A stretch of DNA of 64,000 nucleotides from Cacajao melanocephalus. Its lineage: Eukaryota > Chordata > Mammalia > Primates > Pitheciidae. The notes below the pieces were generated by a model, which was not told the DNA's origin, ran no database searches, and saw only the letters and a list, made by a program, of their open reading frames with translations. The DNA lies in NCBI GenBank assembly GCA_963573385.1, contig CAUYLG010038532.1, positions 62,001 to 126,000 of the forward strand. The letters are read 5' to 3'. Shown one piece after another: positions 11,713-23,330 of this stretch; position 1 is the stretch's first letter; each line of letters starts with the position of its first letter. The position numbers were made by a program, and so were the translations under genes.

Positions 11713-14129
11713 ACAAAAAACTATCTCTTTCCTATCTGTCAGATTTCCACATGCTATGGAAAGGGGCCTGAGGTCTAAGTCAAGGACTTTCCCAGGCTTT
11801 CTATAAATGCTTTTATTAACTTTCTAAAGAAACTCAGACTCCAGAGTGGAGAACACATTCAACATGGATATGTTTGCAAAGTCTTTCACTTCTCTACTAA
11901 AAAGCTAAGATTCTGTTCATATCAGAATGCCTACAATGGCAACTCACTTATTCTAAACAACAGCATAAGAACTCTGTCAGAAATGCATATGCAACATGAG
12001 GCAGGAGCAGTGAAGGGACTTCCAGGGACAACAGACAGGTCTGTGGTGATGAGGAAAGTCTTTGGTCACTGGAGTGATATCAAACCAGGGTCTGAAACTC
12101 AGTGCTGTGCCATCCAGAAAAACATGGATGTCGTCAGCCGTAAAATGAAGTCAATACCCACAGAAGTAGGCTGGGGATATTCCCAGGAGGCACCAGGGAG
12201 ATACTCGGTTCATTCCCTCCCACACATTTTTACTTCTAGATGAGGGGAAAAGATGAAAGTGAACCCCTTCCTTCTTTCTCACCACTCCAAGACTTAGATA
12301 CAAAGTTTACATTTTATGCATTTTAAAAACCATAATTTTGTTTTAAACTTTGCCCCCAAAAATATTTTCTTATAGTTATGTTCACTATGAATCACTAAGG
12401 GAGAAAAACATTCCAGTGATCACCAACATTTGGTTCTCCTCTCCCTTTGGAGGAAGGGTTTTACATCCCAGCCCCCTTGGAGTTAGGGCCACAGTATTAG
12501 TTCTGGCCCGTGTGTGGAGCAGCACATTGCTTCTAGGCCCAAGCAGAGAAGAGTGAGTACGAGAACCTATGCCTATTCTTCCCCTGCCTTGGCAACGAGT
12601 GAGGCTGCCTGTCTGCAGTGGGGCACAGTCTCCCACAAACCAGACTGTATGTCACGTAAGTGGGAAACAAAATCTGGCTATGTAAAGTCAAGTTACACAT
12701 CAATGAAAGCAAGCTGCCATTTCAAAATCAGATTATCAAACATTTAAGGATAACTAATTTATTCTTTCTGGGGGAAAAACCTGAACTAAATTCAACTTTA
12801 GTATGAATTTTACATATATTCTGGGAAGATATGTTTCAACATGCCCTGATGTGCCTTCTCAAGGACAGGCATGATCTTGATATGCACTAGGATCTGGGAC
12901 TTTGAAAATTCCACAAAGATTTGTCTTTATAAACATCTTTAAGCTTCATCTTAAATTTGTCAGTCTGCAAGCTTCTCAAGTCCAGGGTATGAGACTAAGC
13001 CCTCCAGGTGCATCCAGCTGATCCTGAGGTGATGGGCCAGCACTTGGCCTCTCTGTAGTGTCCTGCTGGAAAATCTCAAGCTTTGTTTTATTAATATAAG
13101 CAGAAAGAATCGTTTCAAAACAGAATTGCCACTGTCATACTTTGGTGGAGCAGACATTCCCAAAAGATCCGGGAGTGACATGTGATGACTATAAAGGGAA
13201 TAGAAATGAGTTTGATCCAATGGCAGAAACTCCCAGGGAATGCATTTTAGAAACTTTTCTTCTGAAACAGTTTCAGCATTTGGGTTCCTTCTTTGCTTTG
13301 TCTACTCAATTGCTCATCAAAATGAATTGGTCCATGTTCACATTCTGTGCAAGTTTTCTCAAAAAGTGTTTCTAAAAGAGAAACAAATCTTGCAAATGAA
13401 ACAGTCTCATGGAACCACAGTAGCAGTGGGTGGATTTATGGTTTTCAGAATGGCAATGGAAAACGATTGTTTTTAAATGGCAATATGTTTCCCAAGTGCT
13501 CGTTACTTTTAAAGCCCACCTTTGGGAAGGCTACAGAATGATTAGCAGCTACAAATGCTGCCATGTGAAAGCAGAGGACACAGTTACTAGAGCACAGTTT
13601 TGATTTGGAATCAACATTGCCCTTGTTCATGAAAATTCTCACAGAAACTGAAACCAGGGAAACAGTGAAAAGGAAAAATCGCCCATATATGGCAATCAGT
13701 TTTGACACGAGGCTCATCAATAGCCCAGTCTTTCCAAGGCACATCATTATCTATCTGATCTGCCAAATCTGATACTTAACAACATTGTCTTCAGAACAGT
13801 TGACATAGCCTGGAAAAGACTATCTTGTAAATCACAAAGAAAGATGACAGGTTTCACAGCTCTCATCAGAGATAAAAAGAAGGGAGGATTAAAAGAGCAG
13901 ATGCCAGTATACTTGCTGGCACAATGAACTGAATGAACCATATGCATTTCAAGGAGGAAAAAAACCTCTATATCACAATTTTTATTGAGGCCCAGTAAGA
14001 AACCACTGGCTTAATGTATTTATCTCAGCTCCTAACTAAACTGAGTTTTTGAAACATAAAGACAAATGATCAGGCAGATAGGATGATTACGTTGTATAAA
14101 AAAGTGATGTGGAAGGCTGAATCAGGTCA
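11713..14129. other. Intergenic sequence without recognised gene
   Basis: About 2.4 kb with no gene. Many ORFs of 60-100 codons appear on both strands and overlap one another, as expected by chance. Around 12,490-12,700 the text has a faint LTR-like look that I cannot classify. Confidence 0.4.
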
Positions 14130-15133
14130 GCAGGGTAGACATGCTACAGCTTCTTCTACCTACCCCAAATCCATAGAAATAACAAAAATAAAAGAGATTT
14201 TTTAAAAAGAAAAGGAATCCACAACTATATTGCAAAATAAGTACGTTCTGTGAACCAGAAACTACAAGAAATCCCCAAAAGCAAGAAACAATTGTGGGCA
14301 GCTGGATGGAGGGAAACCACAGCTTGAAATTCTCAAGGAGAGGACTTGCTAAATATGAAACCAGGGGCATCCTAAGCTCAGAGGTAGCTGATGCTGGGAG
14401 CTGGAAATGCCAAGGGCAACTGACCTAATGGGTTCGACCAGGCTTCTGTGAAAGCAGCCAGTCTGGCCAACCCTTCTACACTTCTCCTACTGGCCAACCT
14501 TGGACCACGCAGAGACAGCATGGTATCTACCCCATGATGTGAGTGGTAAAGTGTGGACAGTCTCAAGAAGCATGGCAATGTGCCCAAGCCAAACTAGGGG
14601 GCACTCATATCCAGAGACCAGCTAGTGACAGGCTCATCCCACCCTTCCCTGCAATGGCTCTTTAGAAGTCCTTAGAACTTTAGAAGAGCCATTAATATCC
14701 TGAGAAAAACACAAGAATGGCAATATACGTCTATTTAAAAGTATAGCAAACTTAGAAATTAAAATTGCTATCAATAAAATTAAAAATTCAGCTGATGGGC
14801 TGAATGGATACAGCTGAAGAGCAACTTGCTGAGCTGGAACACCAGTTATGTAATTCTTCTAGAAGGTAGTGCAAAAAAGAAAAGCCTTAGGGATATACAA
14901 AAAACAGAAACAGAAGGGCAAATATATCTAGAAGACTTTCAGAAAAAAGAATAGAGAAAGTGAACAAAGGAATACTAACGACAAATACAAAAGGAAATTT
15001 CCCAGAATTCAAAAGATATGTCTGACTGAACAGGATTACCAGAAAAAGACCAACTCCTAAACATATTCTGGTAAAATTTCAGAACACCTAGGATGATAAA
15101 TATCTAATAAATAAATAAACAAATAAATAATAA
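14130..15133 (+). mobile_element. HAL1/L1-type LINE remnant (5' region and ORF1-like part)
   Basis: A-rich sense strand with text typical of old L1/HAL1 ORF1: AAAAATTCAGCTGATGGGCT, CAGCTGAAGAGCAACTTGCT, AAATTTCCCAGAATTCAAAA and CTGGTAAAATTTCAGAACAC. All frames are interrupted. It ends in an AATA-rich tail at 15,103-15,133. Confidence 0.65.
15103..15133 (+). repeat. (AATA)n microsatellite
   Basis: Repeated AATAAATAAATAAACAAATA units, perhaps grown from the A-rich tail of the neighbouring LINE remnant. Confidence 0.8.
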
Positions 15134-15169
15134 AAGAAGGGGAAAGGGATTCTAATTAAAATCCCAATA

Positions 15170-16060
15170 TAATCAAGGCACTGATATAAGGACCTACTCA
15201 AATGGTCAAAAAGAATATAAATGACACCCTTCCTTCCCACCTGACCTTTGAGATCACTCCAGGTAACATCAATACCAACATCAAAAATCTGTTCACCCGT
15301 GCATTGGACCTCTACTCCACTGCTGTTCATCTCTACCCACTTCAGTGAACTATGTAAATACAGTTCTTTAGATCACTCCTTGGACCTCATCAAGATCTGG
15401 AAATGTTCCACTACATTCCTCTCTGCTTACAAACCCCAAACCTACCACACTTACCCTTAAACTGTATTTTTAATATCAACACTTGCAGTCATTTGACTTT
15501 ACCCTATTTCCTCAGGCCATCAGGTCAGCACTGCTGATTCAACTTCCTTCCCCAGTTTGCCTGGATCCCATGATAATGTCTGTGAATATTTCACTGGGAG
15601 CCTCTATTAATTTTTCACATATCCTTGTGCCATGCCTACCAGTGAATTCTCAGCTAGAATCAACCTATTGCATCATGCCAGGTCTACACTCCTGGCCTGC
15701 TGAGCCCACTAAGACATGACAAAACAATGTCAATTGGCTCTACTGCAAATACCTCTATCCACACATGGATCCTTGATGGCCTCAAAACTGTCTGGCAATT
15801 CTTTCTTTATCTCTGGTCAGTTCCTATGTCCATGCTTCATAGATGTTGTCCAAATGTCCACCATTCTTTAAAAGTTCTCTAATTGCCCCAGATCCCCTCA
15901 CTCCCAACAAAAGACTCAGTATATAATCAGGTTTTCTTTAAGATATTTTGTGAGCTATTTTATTAGTACACAGGGAGGTATTTTATATGTCAAGATATAG
16001 CAGTTTAGAAAAACATTTTCAATGTAAAACAACATTTCCTTTATCACCAAGGTTAATACA
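15170..16060 (+). mobile_element. Possible L2 upstream portion or unclassified repeat
   Basis: C/T-rich text lacking clear hallmarks but continuous with the L2 segment to the right. ORFs at 15,248-15,460 and 15,483-15,719 show no recognisable motif. Assignment to L2 is a guess from position and composition. Confidence 0.3.
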
Positions 16061-16590
16061 TCCTCCCAATTGTACTTCACTGTACCAGTTACTCTCCACC
16101 TGAAACTTCCTCCTGCCTTGGCTTTTCATCCCATCACTCTTCTGGTTTTCCTCCTCCTCTCGATTGCTCTTCTCTTTTCACCATAACATGCTCCCTATGT
16201 GATTTCATCTACTCCTAAGGCATCATTTATTACTGTCACATGCTGATGACTCCTCATGTACATCCAACAGCCCATACTCAAATATCCAAGTGCTTACGAC
16301 ACCTTTATCAGATGTGCCCTACAGAACTCAACCTCAACATATCAAACCAAACTTGTCAACTTTGTCCACTCACCTGCTTCTCTACATTCTCTTTTAGTTT
16401 ATGGACGTATCCACCTAGTTTCTCAAGATAAAAAAATGAACTTACCATTGACTCTTCCTCATCCTTAACCTTCACACCCAAGTCACTAAGTTCAGGTGAT
16501 TTGATTCCAAAGCATGCCCCTCATTCTTCATTTCCAATGTCATTACCCATCTCATCTCTCTCACCTGGACTCTCCCCATTATTTTACACA
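16061..16590 (+). mobile_element. L2 LINE fragment
   Basis: Resembles the L2 ORF region in order: TCTTCTGGTTTTCCTCCTCC, ATGTGATTTCATCTACTCCT, CACATGCTGATGACTCCTCA, ACTCAACCTCAACATATCAA and CATTGACTCTTCCTCATCCT. Ancient and non-coding. Confidence 0.75.
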
Positions 16591-16602
16591 TAACTACACT
16601 GA

Positions 16603-16742
16603 TGAGTGGCAACCTGGGCTGCATATCAGAATCACTTGGGGAACTTTTAAAAATCCTAATGCTCAGGGCATACCCCAGACACCAGCATTTTCTACAGGTC
16701 CCAAGTTATTCCAATATGCAGGCACATTTAAGAATTTTTCAG
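16603..16742 (+). mobile_element. MER5A-type hAT (Charlie) non-autonomous DNA transposon fragment
   Basis: CATATCAGAATCACTTGGGG, AACTTTTAAAAATCCTAATG and CAGGGCATACCCCAGACACC correspond to the left half of MER5A. The right part is degraded. Confidence 0.75.
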
Positions 16743-16744
16743 AA

Positions 16745-17250
16745 TTGAAAACATGAGCCCACAGATTGAAAGTGCACACCAAATACCCAGCAAAAATAAA
16801 AACAAATCTACAAGTAGCCAAATCATAATGAAACTCAAAAATGTTAGAGGATAAAGAGAAAATCATGCAAATATCCTAGAGTGAAAAGATAGATTACCTA
16901 TAAAGGAAAGAAAATTATGGTAATGGCCTACTTTTCTGCAACATTAGGTGACAGAAGACAATGAGTTAAAAAAATCTTCAAAGTATTGAGGGAGGGAAAA
17001 AAAAAACAAAACTATGAACCTAGAATTCTACAGCCTGCTAAATTATTCAAGAATGAAACAGACCTTTTCAGACACAAAGCTAAGACTCTACTATTCAGAC
17101 CATAACTGGAAGAACTACCTTACACAGAATATACTTCATTATAAAGGTAAGTGAGCCAATAGGAGTACAGAAGTATTTATTGCTATTAACCAAGTCTGGC
17201 TTCTGCCTGGAAAATACAAGATGTATGAAATATATGCACCATTGAGAGGT
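16745..17250 (+). mobile_element. Second HAL1/L1-type LINE remnant
   Basis: AATACCCAGCAAAAATAAAA, CAAAGTATTGAGGGAGGGAA, CCTAGAATTCTACAGCCTGC and CAGACCTTTTCAGACACAAA are typical of the end of HAL1/L1 ORF1. It partly overlaps in content the remnant ending at 15,133, so this is either a second insertion or a rearranged part of the same one. Confidence 0.65.
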
Positions 17251-17610
17251 CCCAATGTCCTTAATAAAGGTAAAACAGCTCAGTGCAAATAAATAAATTT
17301 TACATTAAAAGTATTAGCAGGGCTCTGGCTAATTTGAATTGTTTTCTTACATGTTTGTAGAATTTATTCCCAGTTTTCAACTGTGTAAATTTCTGTAACT
17401 TTAAATAATAAAAGAAAGCACTGCCAATATAGCAATGTTAAAAAGTTTCCCATTTTCTTTCATTGAAAAAAATAGGTTGGATACATTCATATATTTATCA
17501 AAATATCAAAACAATTTTATTTTTTGCTATAATTATCTTATTTTCTAGATGACCTAAAAATAATTTAAGAACTCCAATGACAATCATTCAATTTCATCAA
17601 TACTATATAC

Positions 17611-18031
17611 AATTGATCCTTGAACAAAACGGTTTTCAACTGTGTGAGTCCACTAATATGCAAATTTTCTTCCACCCCTGTGACAGCAAGACCAACCCCT
17701 CCTCCTCCTCCTTCTCCTCCCCCTACTACTCAATGTGAAGACAGCATGAGTGAGGATGGTCCACTTCCACTTAATGAATAGTAAATACAGTTTCTTTTCC
17801 TCATGATTTTCTTAATAACATTTTCTTTTCCTTAGCTTACATTAGTGTAAGAATACAGTATATAACACATATACCATACACAGTATGTGTTGATCAACTG
17901 TTTGTTATTGGTAAGGTTTCCAATCAAGAGTAGGCTATTTGTAGTTAAGTTCTGGAGGAGTCAAAAGCTATACATGGATTTTCAATGGGGAAGTGGTGCC
18001 CCTAACTCCTGTTGTTCAAAGGTCAACTGTA
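17611..18031 (+). mobile_element. Tigger2/MER2-type DNA transposon (non-autonomous)
   Basis: Terminal inverted repeats are visible: left ATTGATCCTTGAACAA, right TTGTTCAAAGGTCAACTG. The interior holds the CTC-rich block (17,698-17,726), CCACTTCCACTTAATGAATA, TGATTTTCTTAATAACATTT and AAGAATACAGTATATAACAC, as I recall for the family. About 420 bp and close to complete. A second copy lies at 52,382-52,818 in the opposite orientation. Confidence 0.85.
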
Positions 18032-18540
18032 TTTAGTTTCTTTTCATCATTTCTTGGTAACTTCAACCATGCATGTTAATTTTACTAGATTAATCCACAG
18101 TACCATATTCTAAGACTTACCACAAGGAAGAAAAACAGACTCTTAACCCAGATGATAATTACATATTTAATACATGTTGCTTTTAACAGCAATTTTTAAA
18201 GTAAACACATCATAGACCTTATAACTTATTAAAGATTTTATAGTACTTACAAAGTTGATTCTAAAAATATACCTTATTTGTTCTAAATGAATAACATTAT
18301 CTGGAAGATATAATAATAAATTATAGTAGTATGTTTTCCTCCACAATAGTTAAGATTGTGTGCACATATTCAATATAAAATCCTCTTAGGATTTTCACAC
18401 CTTCAGCCTGAAAACATAAAAGCAGATTAAAGTTTGGCATACAAGATCTCAGTCTGACAGTAATTGTTTTAAAACTAAAAATGTAAAAATATCTACTCAG
18501 CATTCTAGGAAAGCATGGGCACATGCACAGACACATTCTC

Positions 18541-18590
18541 TCACCCACTCACTCCAACACACACAAGCGTGCACACATACACACATCCCA
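18541..18590 (+). repeat. CA-rich low-complexity tract
   Basis: Imperfect CA repeats such as CACACACAAGCGTGCACACA followed by TACACACATC. Within the probable INSIG2 3' UTR, so it would read as a TG-rich stretch in the transcript. Confidence 0.7.
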
Positions 18591-19687
18591 GAGTACTTAG
18601 AAGATCTTGCCCTTGTGGATCAGACAACTGCCATTAATTCCAAAAACTGATGGAAAAAATTAGCTAAGAATATGTTTAAACCATATTTAAGTGATGCTAG
18701 TTGCCATAAAGATCTTTAACATGCAGAGGATGCCACCTCAATACATTCTTAAACAGACTTGAACTATTCACTAATGGACATATGAATGATAAGAAATTAT
18801 GTACCCATCCACTTCCCAGTCTGCATATAAGATGAAAAACTAGGCATTCCACTAACAGTGAGTCATATGACTGAACCCAGCTAAAGCTAAAGTGGTTTGC
18901 TTCATAGAACCCAATAAATGACAGAACCCAACAGAATTAGAAACTTCATTTTGATCCGTTTGGAGTTTCCTATATGCTTCATGTGCAAAAGCAATGAGAT
19001 TCTGTACTGCAAATGACAGCTAGTATCACTTTGCACTTTTGTGGCACTGCAAGAGGTCACTGTATTTCCAAAACATATATTTATTCTAATTAAATACTCT
19101 AATGGTCCTTACTTTTTAATTATATAGTGTTCCAAATATAGAACCAAAACAATTTAATGCTGATGATCTCTTCTGCTTATCACATATACTTCCAGTAAAA
19201 TCTATCAAAACAGAAGATTACTCTTTGGGCTGTCTCCAGTAATGCAGGTTTGAAACCAGAAGTTCATTTTCACCCTGTATCAAAACTTTCAAACTCTATG
19301 AAACATTAAAACAGAAACTAACCACATGTTAGGGCACTCATAACTCATACTGCTGTGATTAGAATAATATAAAAAGGCACAACAGTAAGCTAAAGAGAAA
19401 ATACCAGCTTCCCATATGCTTTTTGTTTGTTTTTGGCTTTCCTCTTATTTTATTTCACTAAGTTTACAAATTTTCAAAGCATTCTTATACTCTGAATGAC
19501 AGCAACAGTATTTTGGCACATTAACATTGTGATACAATGTATGGCATGTTTAAAAAATTAATTTAAAAATTTCATCTTTTAATCAACACTTTTTAATGTA
19601 GTATATATATATCTTACAGTTATTTAAGTCAAATACATAAAGGTTTGTAACTGATTTACAGATGAAGCAATCACAGATTGCAGTAAT

Positions 19688-19731
19688 ATGTGTGTGTATA
19701 TGTGTATATTTACCCATATATACACACACAT
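19688..19731. repeat. TG/CA inverted repeat, potential hairpin
   Basis: Left arm ATGTGTGTGTATATG (19,688-19,702) and right arm CATATATACACACACAT (19,715-19,731) are complementary except for a small slip, with a 12 nt loop. It lies about 120-165 nt beyond the INSIG2 stop codon. Confidence 0.75.
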
Positions 19732-19850
19732 CAATCAAGGGAAAAACTGCATCCTGGCAATGTTACAGTCTGAAGTTTTGTTGGTATATCTACCATTTCA
19801 CATCCTTTTCATCTTGTTTTTCTGTACAAAAGATATTTTTTTTGCCTTCT

Positions 19851-19892
19851 TCATTCCTGATGAGATTTTTCTGCGATAACTTTACATTCATA
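19851..19892 (-). CDS. INSIG2: INSIG2 coding exon 5 (last): residues 213-225 and stop
   Basis: Final coding piece: 13 codons ending KSHQE, then TGA at 19,853-19,851. The acceptor is TAATTTTTGCAG just above 19,892, with a good pyrimidine tract. It encodes the cytosolic tail after the sixth membrane segment. Cys215, a residue reported as a ubiquitination site that controls INSIG2 turnover, is in this exon, as is the C-terminal lysine/histidine-containing tail. The exon continues into the 3' UTR. The total CDS is 244+125+167+100+42 = 678 nt, exactly 225 residues plus stop, the known length of INSIG2. Confidence 0.97.
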   Translation of the reverse strand, partial: YECKVIAEKSHQE

Positions 19893-21008
19893 CTGCAAAA
19901 ATTAAAAGGTTAACAGATTAAGACTTCCTTTGAATAGCAACGTCCAAATACACTAAAAAGCTCTAAAAATGAACAGTTTATGAATATGTGCCCATTTATT
20001 CCTCAAAGAATCTGAGGAATAAATAGTTACATAATTACTATGATTAAATAACAAATGTGACAGGGAAAAAGATAATTCACATTCTGAAAGTGAAAAAGCC
20101 ATAGTCAAAAGCAGGAGAAAGATGAGATTTCTGCATTACAAGCAAATAGTGGCAATATATGATTTAGAATTTATATCAATCTTTTAATATGAAAGGAAGC
20201 AAAGTAGGTTTCTTTGAGTACTCAGTAAGGCAAATCAGCAAAGAATAGTTCATGAACTTAAGGACAGGGCTGTTGTGGTGAACTCAAATCACCGTATTTT
20301 CAAATCACTTTATAATATAAAGAAAAAACCTTTTACATTAACAAAAGCTTCCAGTCAAAATAATATTCTTAAAGTACAGCTATAAAAATGTACATCCACA
20401 ATTCAAAATAAAGGAAACCAATAGGGTAAGATAATTGGTTGGCTATTTTACCAAAAATACAGCAAAATAAATCACTCAGTTCTCCTAACCTGGCTAAAAA
20501 GGTAAGAGTAACAGCATTTATTCATAAAATTGCTGTGGCCTCTGAAGGTCACCCCCTAACCCTTGCCATCCACGACTGGAATTATCAACAATGTCCTTTT
20601 CCTTCATAACTAAAATGATCAAATGTATTGATTTGTTAGAGACAGTCCGAATTTACACCTATTGTAGCAACACAGTTATTAATAGTGACCTTTTTAACTT
20701 TTAAAACTGTCCCTTTTTGATACAGTGGAAACCTGCAGATTAGTTTTTTAAAAGCCACTAATATCCCCATATGGTCAATAAATCATATTGCCCTATCCAT
20801 AACACATTTTGAGCTTTTCTCTCCAGTGGCTTCTCAACTTTTGAAACACCTGTGATTAAATTCTTCCAAATGATTTATTTCAATGCAAGTGCAAAAGAGA
20901 AATCAAAGAATGTTGTCTTCACAAATTGCTTTCCCTTAAAGGACTACCATTTAGAGAAAATTTGCCATACATCTCATTCAGAAAAGTGATTAATAAGCAT
21001 CAGCTTAC
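19893..21008 (-). other. INSIG2: INSIG2 intron between coding exons 4 and 5
   Basis: 1,116 bp, GT-AG, U2-type. Donor ATG|GTAAGC, acceptor TTTTTGCAG. A/T-rich, with no repeat I recognise. Confidence 0.9.
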
Positions 21009-21108
21009 CATTGCCAGTTGTCGACCAATGTTTCCCATTGTTATGCCTCCAGCAAAAAATATACATGGTAACCAAGAACGAACATAGAGGAAATCTGGAG
21101 ATGTATAT
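21009..21108 (-). CDS. INSIG2: INSIG2 coding exon 4: residues 180-212
   Basis: 100 bp. It completes the split Gln179 codon (CA|A) and encodes 33 residues beginning [12 protein letters not shown] and ending RQLAM. This covers the luminal loop after membrane segment 5 and the last transmembrane segment ([16 protein letters not shown]). Acceptor ATTATTCCAG, donor ATG|GTAAGC. The 3' end of the exon falls on a codon boundary. The match to my knowledge of human INSIG2 is exact across the exon. Confidence 0.97.
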
Positions 21109-21295
21109 CTGGAATAATAGACATGTCTTTAATACCCACACAGGAACTGCAAGGACACTTAAGATCATTACAATGAAAATAAACTACTCTGTAGATTAAA
21201 CTGGCTAACCTCATTTCATAATCTCAATTCTGAAAGCGGTTATCATTTATTTATCTAGAAAACAAGCACCAAAAGAATTAAGGATTAATACTTAC
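21109..21295 (-). other. INSIG2: INSIG2 intron between coding exons 3 and 4
   Basis: Short 187 bp GT-AG intron, donor TATCA|GTAAGT, acceptor ATTATTCCAG. Phase 2: it splits the Gln179 codon. Confidence 0.93.
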
Positions 21296-21462
21296 TGATA
21301 AACACCATTATATACTAGCAATTGAGTGACCACGGTTGCCAAGAAAGCGATTCCTACTCCAAGGCCAAAACCACTTCTAGATCTATCAAAAGTCCACCAC
21401 AGTCCAATGGATAGTGCAGCCAGTGTGAGAGACAACTGTATGTTGTTATCAAAATCCACTTT
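21296..21462 (-). CDS. INSIG2: INSIG2 coding exon 3: residues 124-179
   Basis: 167 bp encoding [12 protein letters not shown] through LVYNGVY plus two bases of Gln179. It includes membrane segments 4 and 5 of the six-helix INSIG fold. Two functional residues are visible. Gln132 lines the oxysterol pocket in the published INSIG2 structure. Asp149, in the [10 protein letters not shown] motif, is the INSIG2 counterpart of the INSIG1 aspartate required for SCAP binding. The acceptor (CTGATCTCAG) has no pyrimidine tract but a branch-like TTCTTAAC lies just upstream, consistent with a minor-spliceosome intron before it. Donor GTAAGT is consensus. Confidence 0.98.
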
Positions 21463-22423
21463 CTGAGATCAGTGTTAAGAAGTCATCTTAAAACTTATAA
21501 CCAAACAATATCATCTGTTCATTTTTCTAAATAAGAGATACCTCTGTTGAGAAGGGAATTAATTGCTTCTACTCAAGTACATTCAGTCTCTTAGTACAAT
21601 GTACAAAGCTAGGTAGGATTAAAACTGTCTCTAGTATTTACTTAATACCAGATACACAAAAAGACATTAATCAATAGATGCTTCCAACCTGTAACTCTTA
21701 AAAAAAATAAAAAATAAAAGTCTACGTACATTCCCAATTATAAGGCTTTACCCATTATTTAAGAAATGCTTTCTTTGCTAAAAATGTAACTGGACGCCTC
21801 AGAACACAAGTATCGCTAAAGGAACACACTTTTGCAAAAAAAGGAAACCAATATTACTTCTCCAACAGGTTTAGAATTACTTGAGAATCATACAGGAACT
21901 TGAAAATAGAAGAGTTGACAGCTATTTAGCAGGGTACCACATTCCCTCTATGATTTACTGACAGACACATTTTATAATAATGCAGTTCAGAAACAAGAGT
22001 ACCAAGGACACAGTATCCCTTTCTATTATGTCAACTGTTCTAGTTTTAATTTGTTGAGGATAAAGCCTTGAAGTGAACGTTATCTTACAACCTGCCAAGC
22101 TATTTTGGTGCCTGAGACTTTCTGGTATAGGACAGTTTGCTCAAATGATATTTTATTTTCATCACCTACTTAAGCATCTATTCACAAATGTATGGCCCTT
22201 TTCTACACCAAAATCTCTGGGTAAAATGAAGCTTTACAAATTCAGTTTTCTCATCTCTGTGCTAGAGGATTACACTAAAGAAATTAATTTCAAGTGTCAT
22301 CAAAAGGGCATTATCTATGTCCCAAAGGCCACATCTTGGCTCTACCAGTTACTGAGGAAGCCAGGGGAGGTTGGGAGGAACCCATATCACCAAACTGGCC
22401 ATGCTACAAGTATAGAGAAGTCA

Positions 22424-22449
22424 AAAAAAAAAAAAAGAAAAAAAAAAAG
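22424..22449 (+). repeat. A-rich homopolymer tract
   Basis: Two A runs separated by a single G, inside an INSIG2 intron. Likely length-variable. Confidence 0.85.
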
Positions 22450-23139
22450 CATACGAAGCCATTTCCCACTTCCTTTAACACTCTGTTTTTTACCATTTCC
22501 CCATTCCTACCAAGCCAGTCTCCTAAACACCCAGGTTGTTTATTTCTCAGCATCTCAGGACTATTGTAAGCAACTCCCTCAAGGTCCCTCCTTGTTAGGC
22601 TTGATTTAAAAAGAAATCTACAGTTCATATGGGTATGCTTTCTGGAAAAGCTTTTCTGATTCTTTAGCTGTCATTATATTTAAAGTTCAAAGAAAAGGTT
22701 TAGAGCTCTAATTTCCCTATGAAATAAACTCTCATGCAAAGAGTGGAATTTGGTACTAAATGAGTTTCATGTTTGCTAACTAAACTTCATTAAAAGTCAC
22801 AGCGAAGTAAGGAAGCTTCCAGAGTAAACTGACATATCAATCTTAAAATAGCGCTATATGATTTTGTAAAGTCTAAGTAACCTAATACTAGAAGTGTATG
22901 CTATAAATTTGGTAAATATTTTGGACTTTGCTTAAAGGACAACAGAACATCTAAGATTGCTATATTTAAGTATTTCATTGAGAAATAAAGTGAACAAAGC
23001 AAAGAATTTACATTTATTAAGTTTTTACAATTTCAGAAAAGGCACTTAAATTTCTCTGCTTAAAAACAGAAATCAAAGTGGAAATGTCTGAGAGAGGAAG
23101 GTCTAATCTATCCGATAGGAATTGACACAGTTATGAGGC

Positions 23140-23330
23140 TCCTGGGTAAGAAAATGAGATGTTCCTAGACTTGAGTCAGGCTCTCTACGGACTGTTCTCA
23201 GCTCTGCTGCAATGTCGTAGTAAAAATGACTTAGTAAATTACCTAACCTCTCTAGCTTCCATTTGTCTTATTAACTTTACAAAGAAAATGTGGAACTAGG
23301 TGATTTCTAAGTTCTCTTCTAGATATAATA
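23140..23330 (-). mobile_element. MIR-like SINE, reverse orientation
   Basis: ACTTAGTAAATTACCTAACC, TCTCTAGCTTCCATTTGTCT and AACTAGGTGATTTCTAAGTT follow the reverse MIR-like order. Old and diverged. In INSIG2 intron 3. Confidence 0.6.

Larger units (their letters stand above)
18032..19850 (-). other. INSIG2: INSIG2 3' UTR (proximal part; 3' end not determined)
   Basis: Sequence following the INSIG2 stop codon on the minus strand. It is A/T-rich and has no coding potential. AATAAA hexamers (minus strand) occur at 19,449-19,454 and 19,080-19,085, and further candidates beyond this interval at 17,516-17,521, 17,176-17,181 and 15,959-15,964. I cannot tell from sequence which is used. If a distal one is used, the 3' UTR would run through the Tigger2 and LINE fossils to the left. 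A 15-17 bp inverted repeat lies at 19,688-19,731. Confidence 0.55.

Noticed and set aside
14654..14692. 9 bp inverted repeat (ATGGCTCTT ... AAGAGCCAT)
   Set aside because: Short arms inside an old LINE remnant. Expected by chance at this scale.
22073..22609. 178-codon ORF on the plus strand, the longest in the window
   Set aside because: It is antisense within an INSIG2 intron, ends in a lysine run coded by a poly-A tract, and shows no domain or splice context. Most likely chance.
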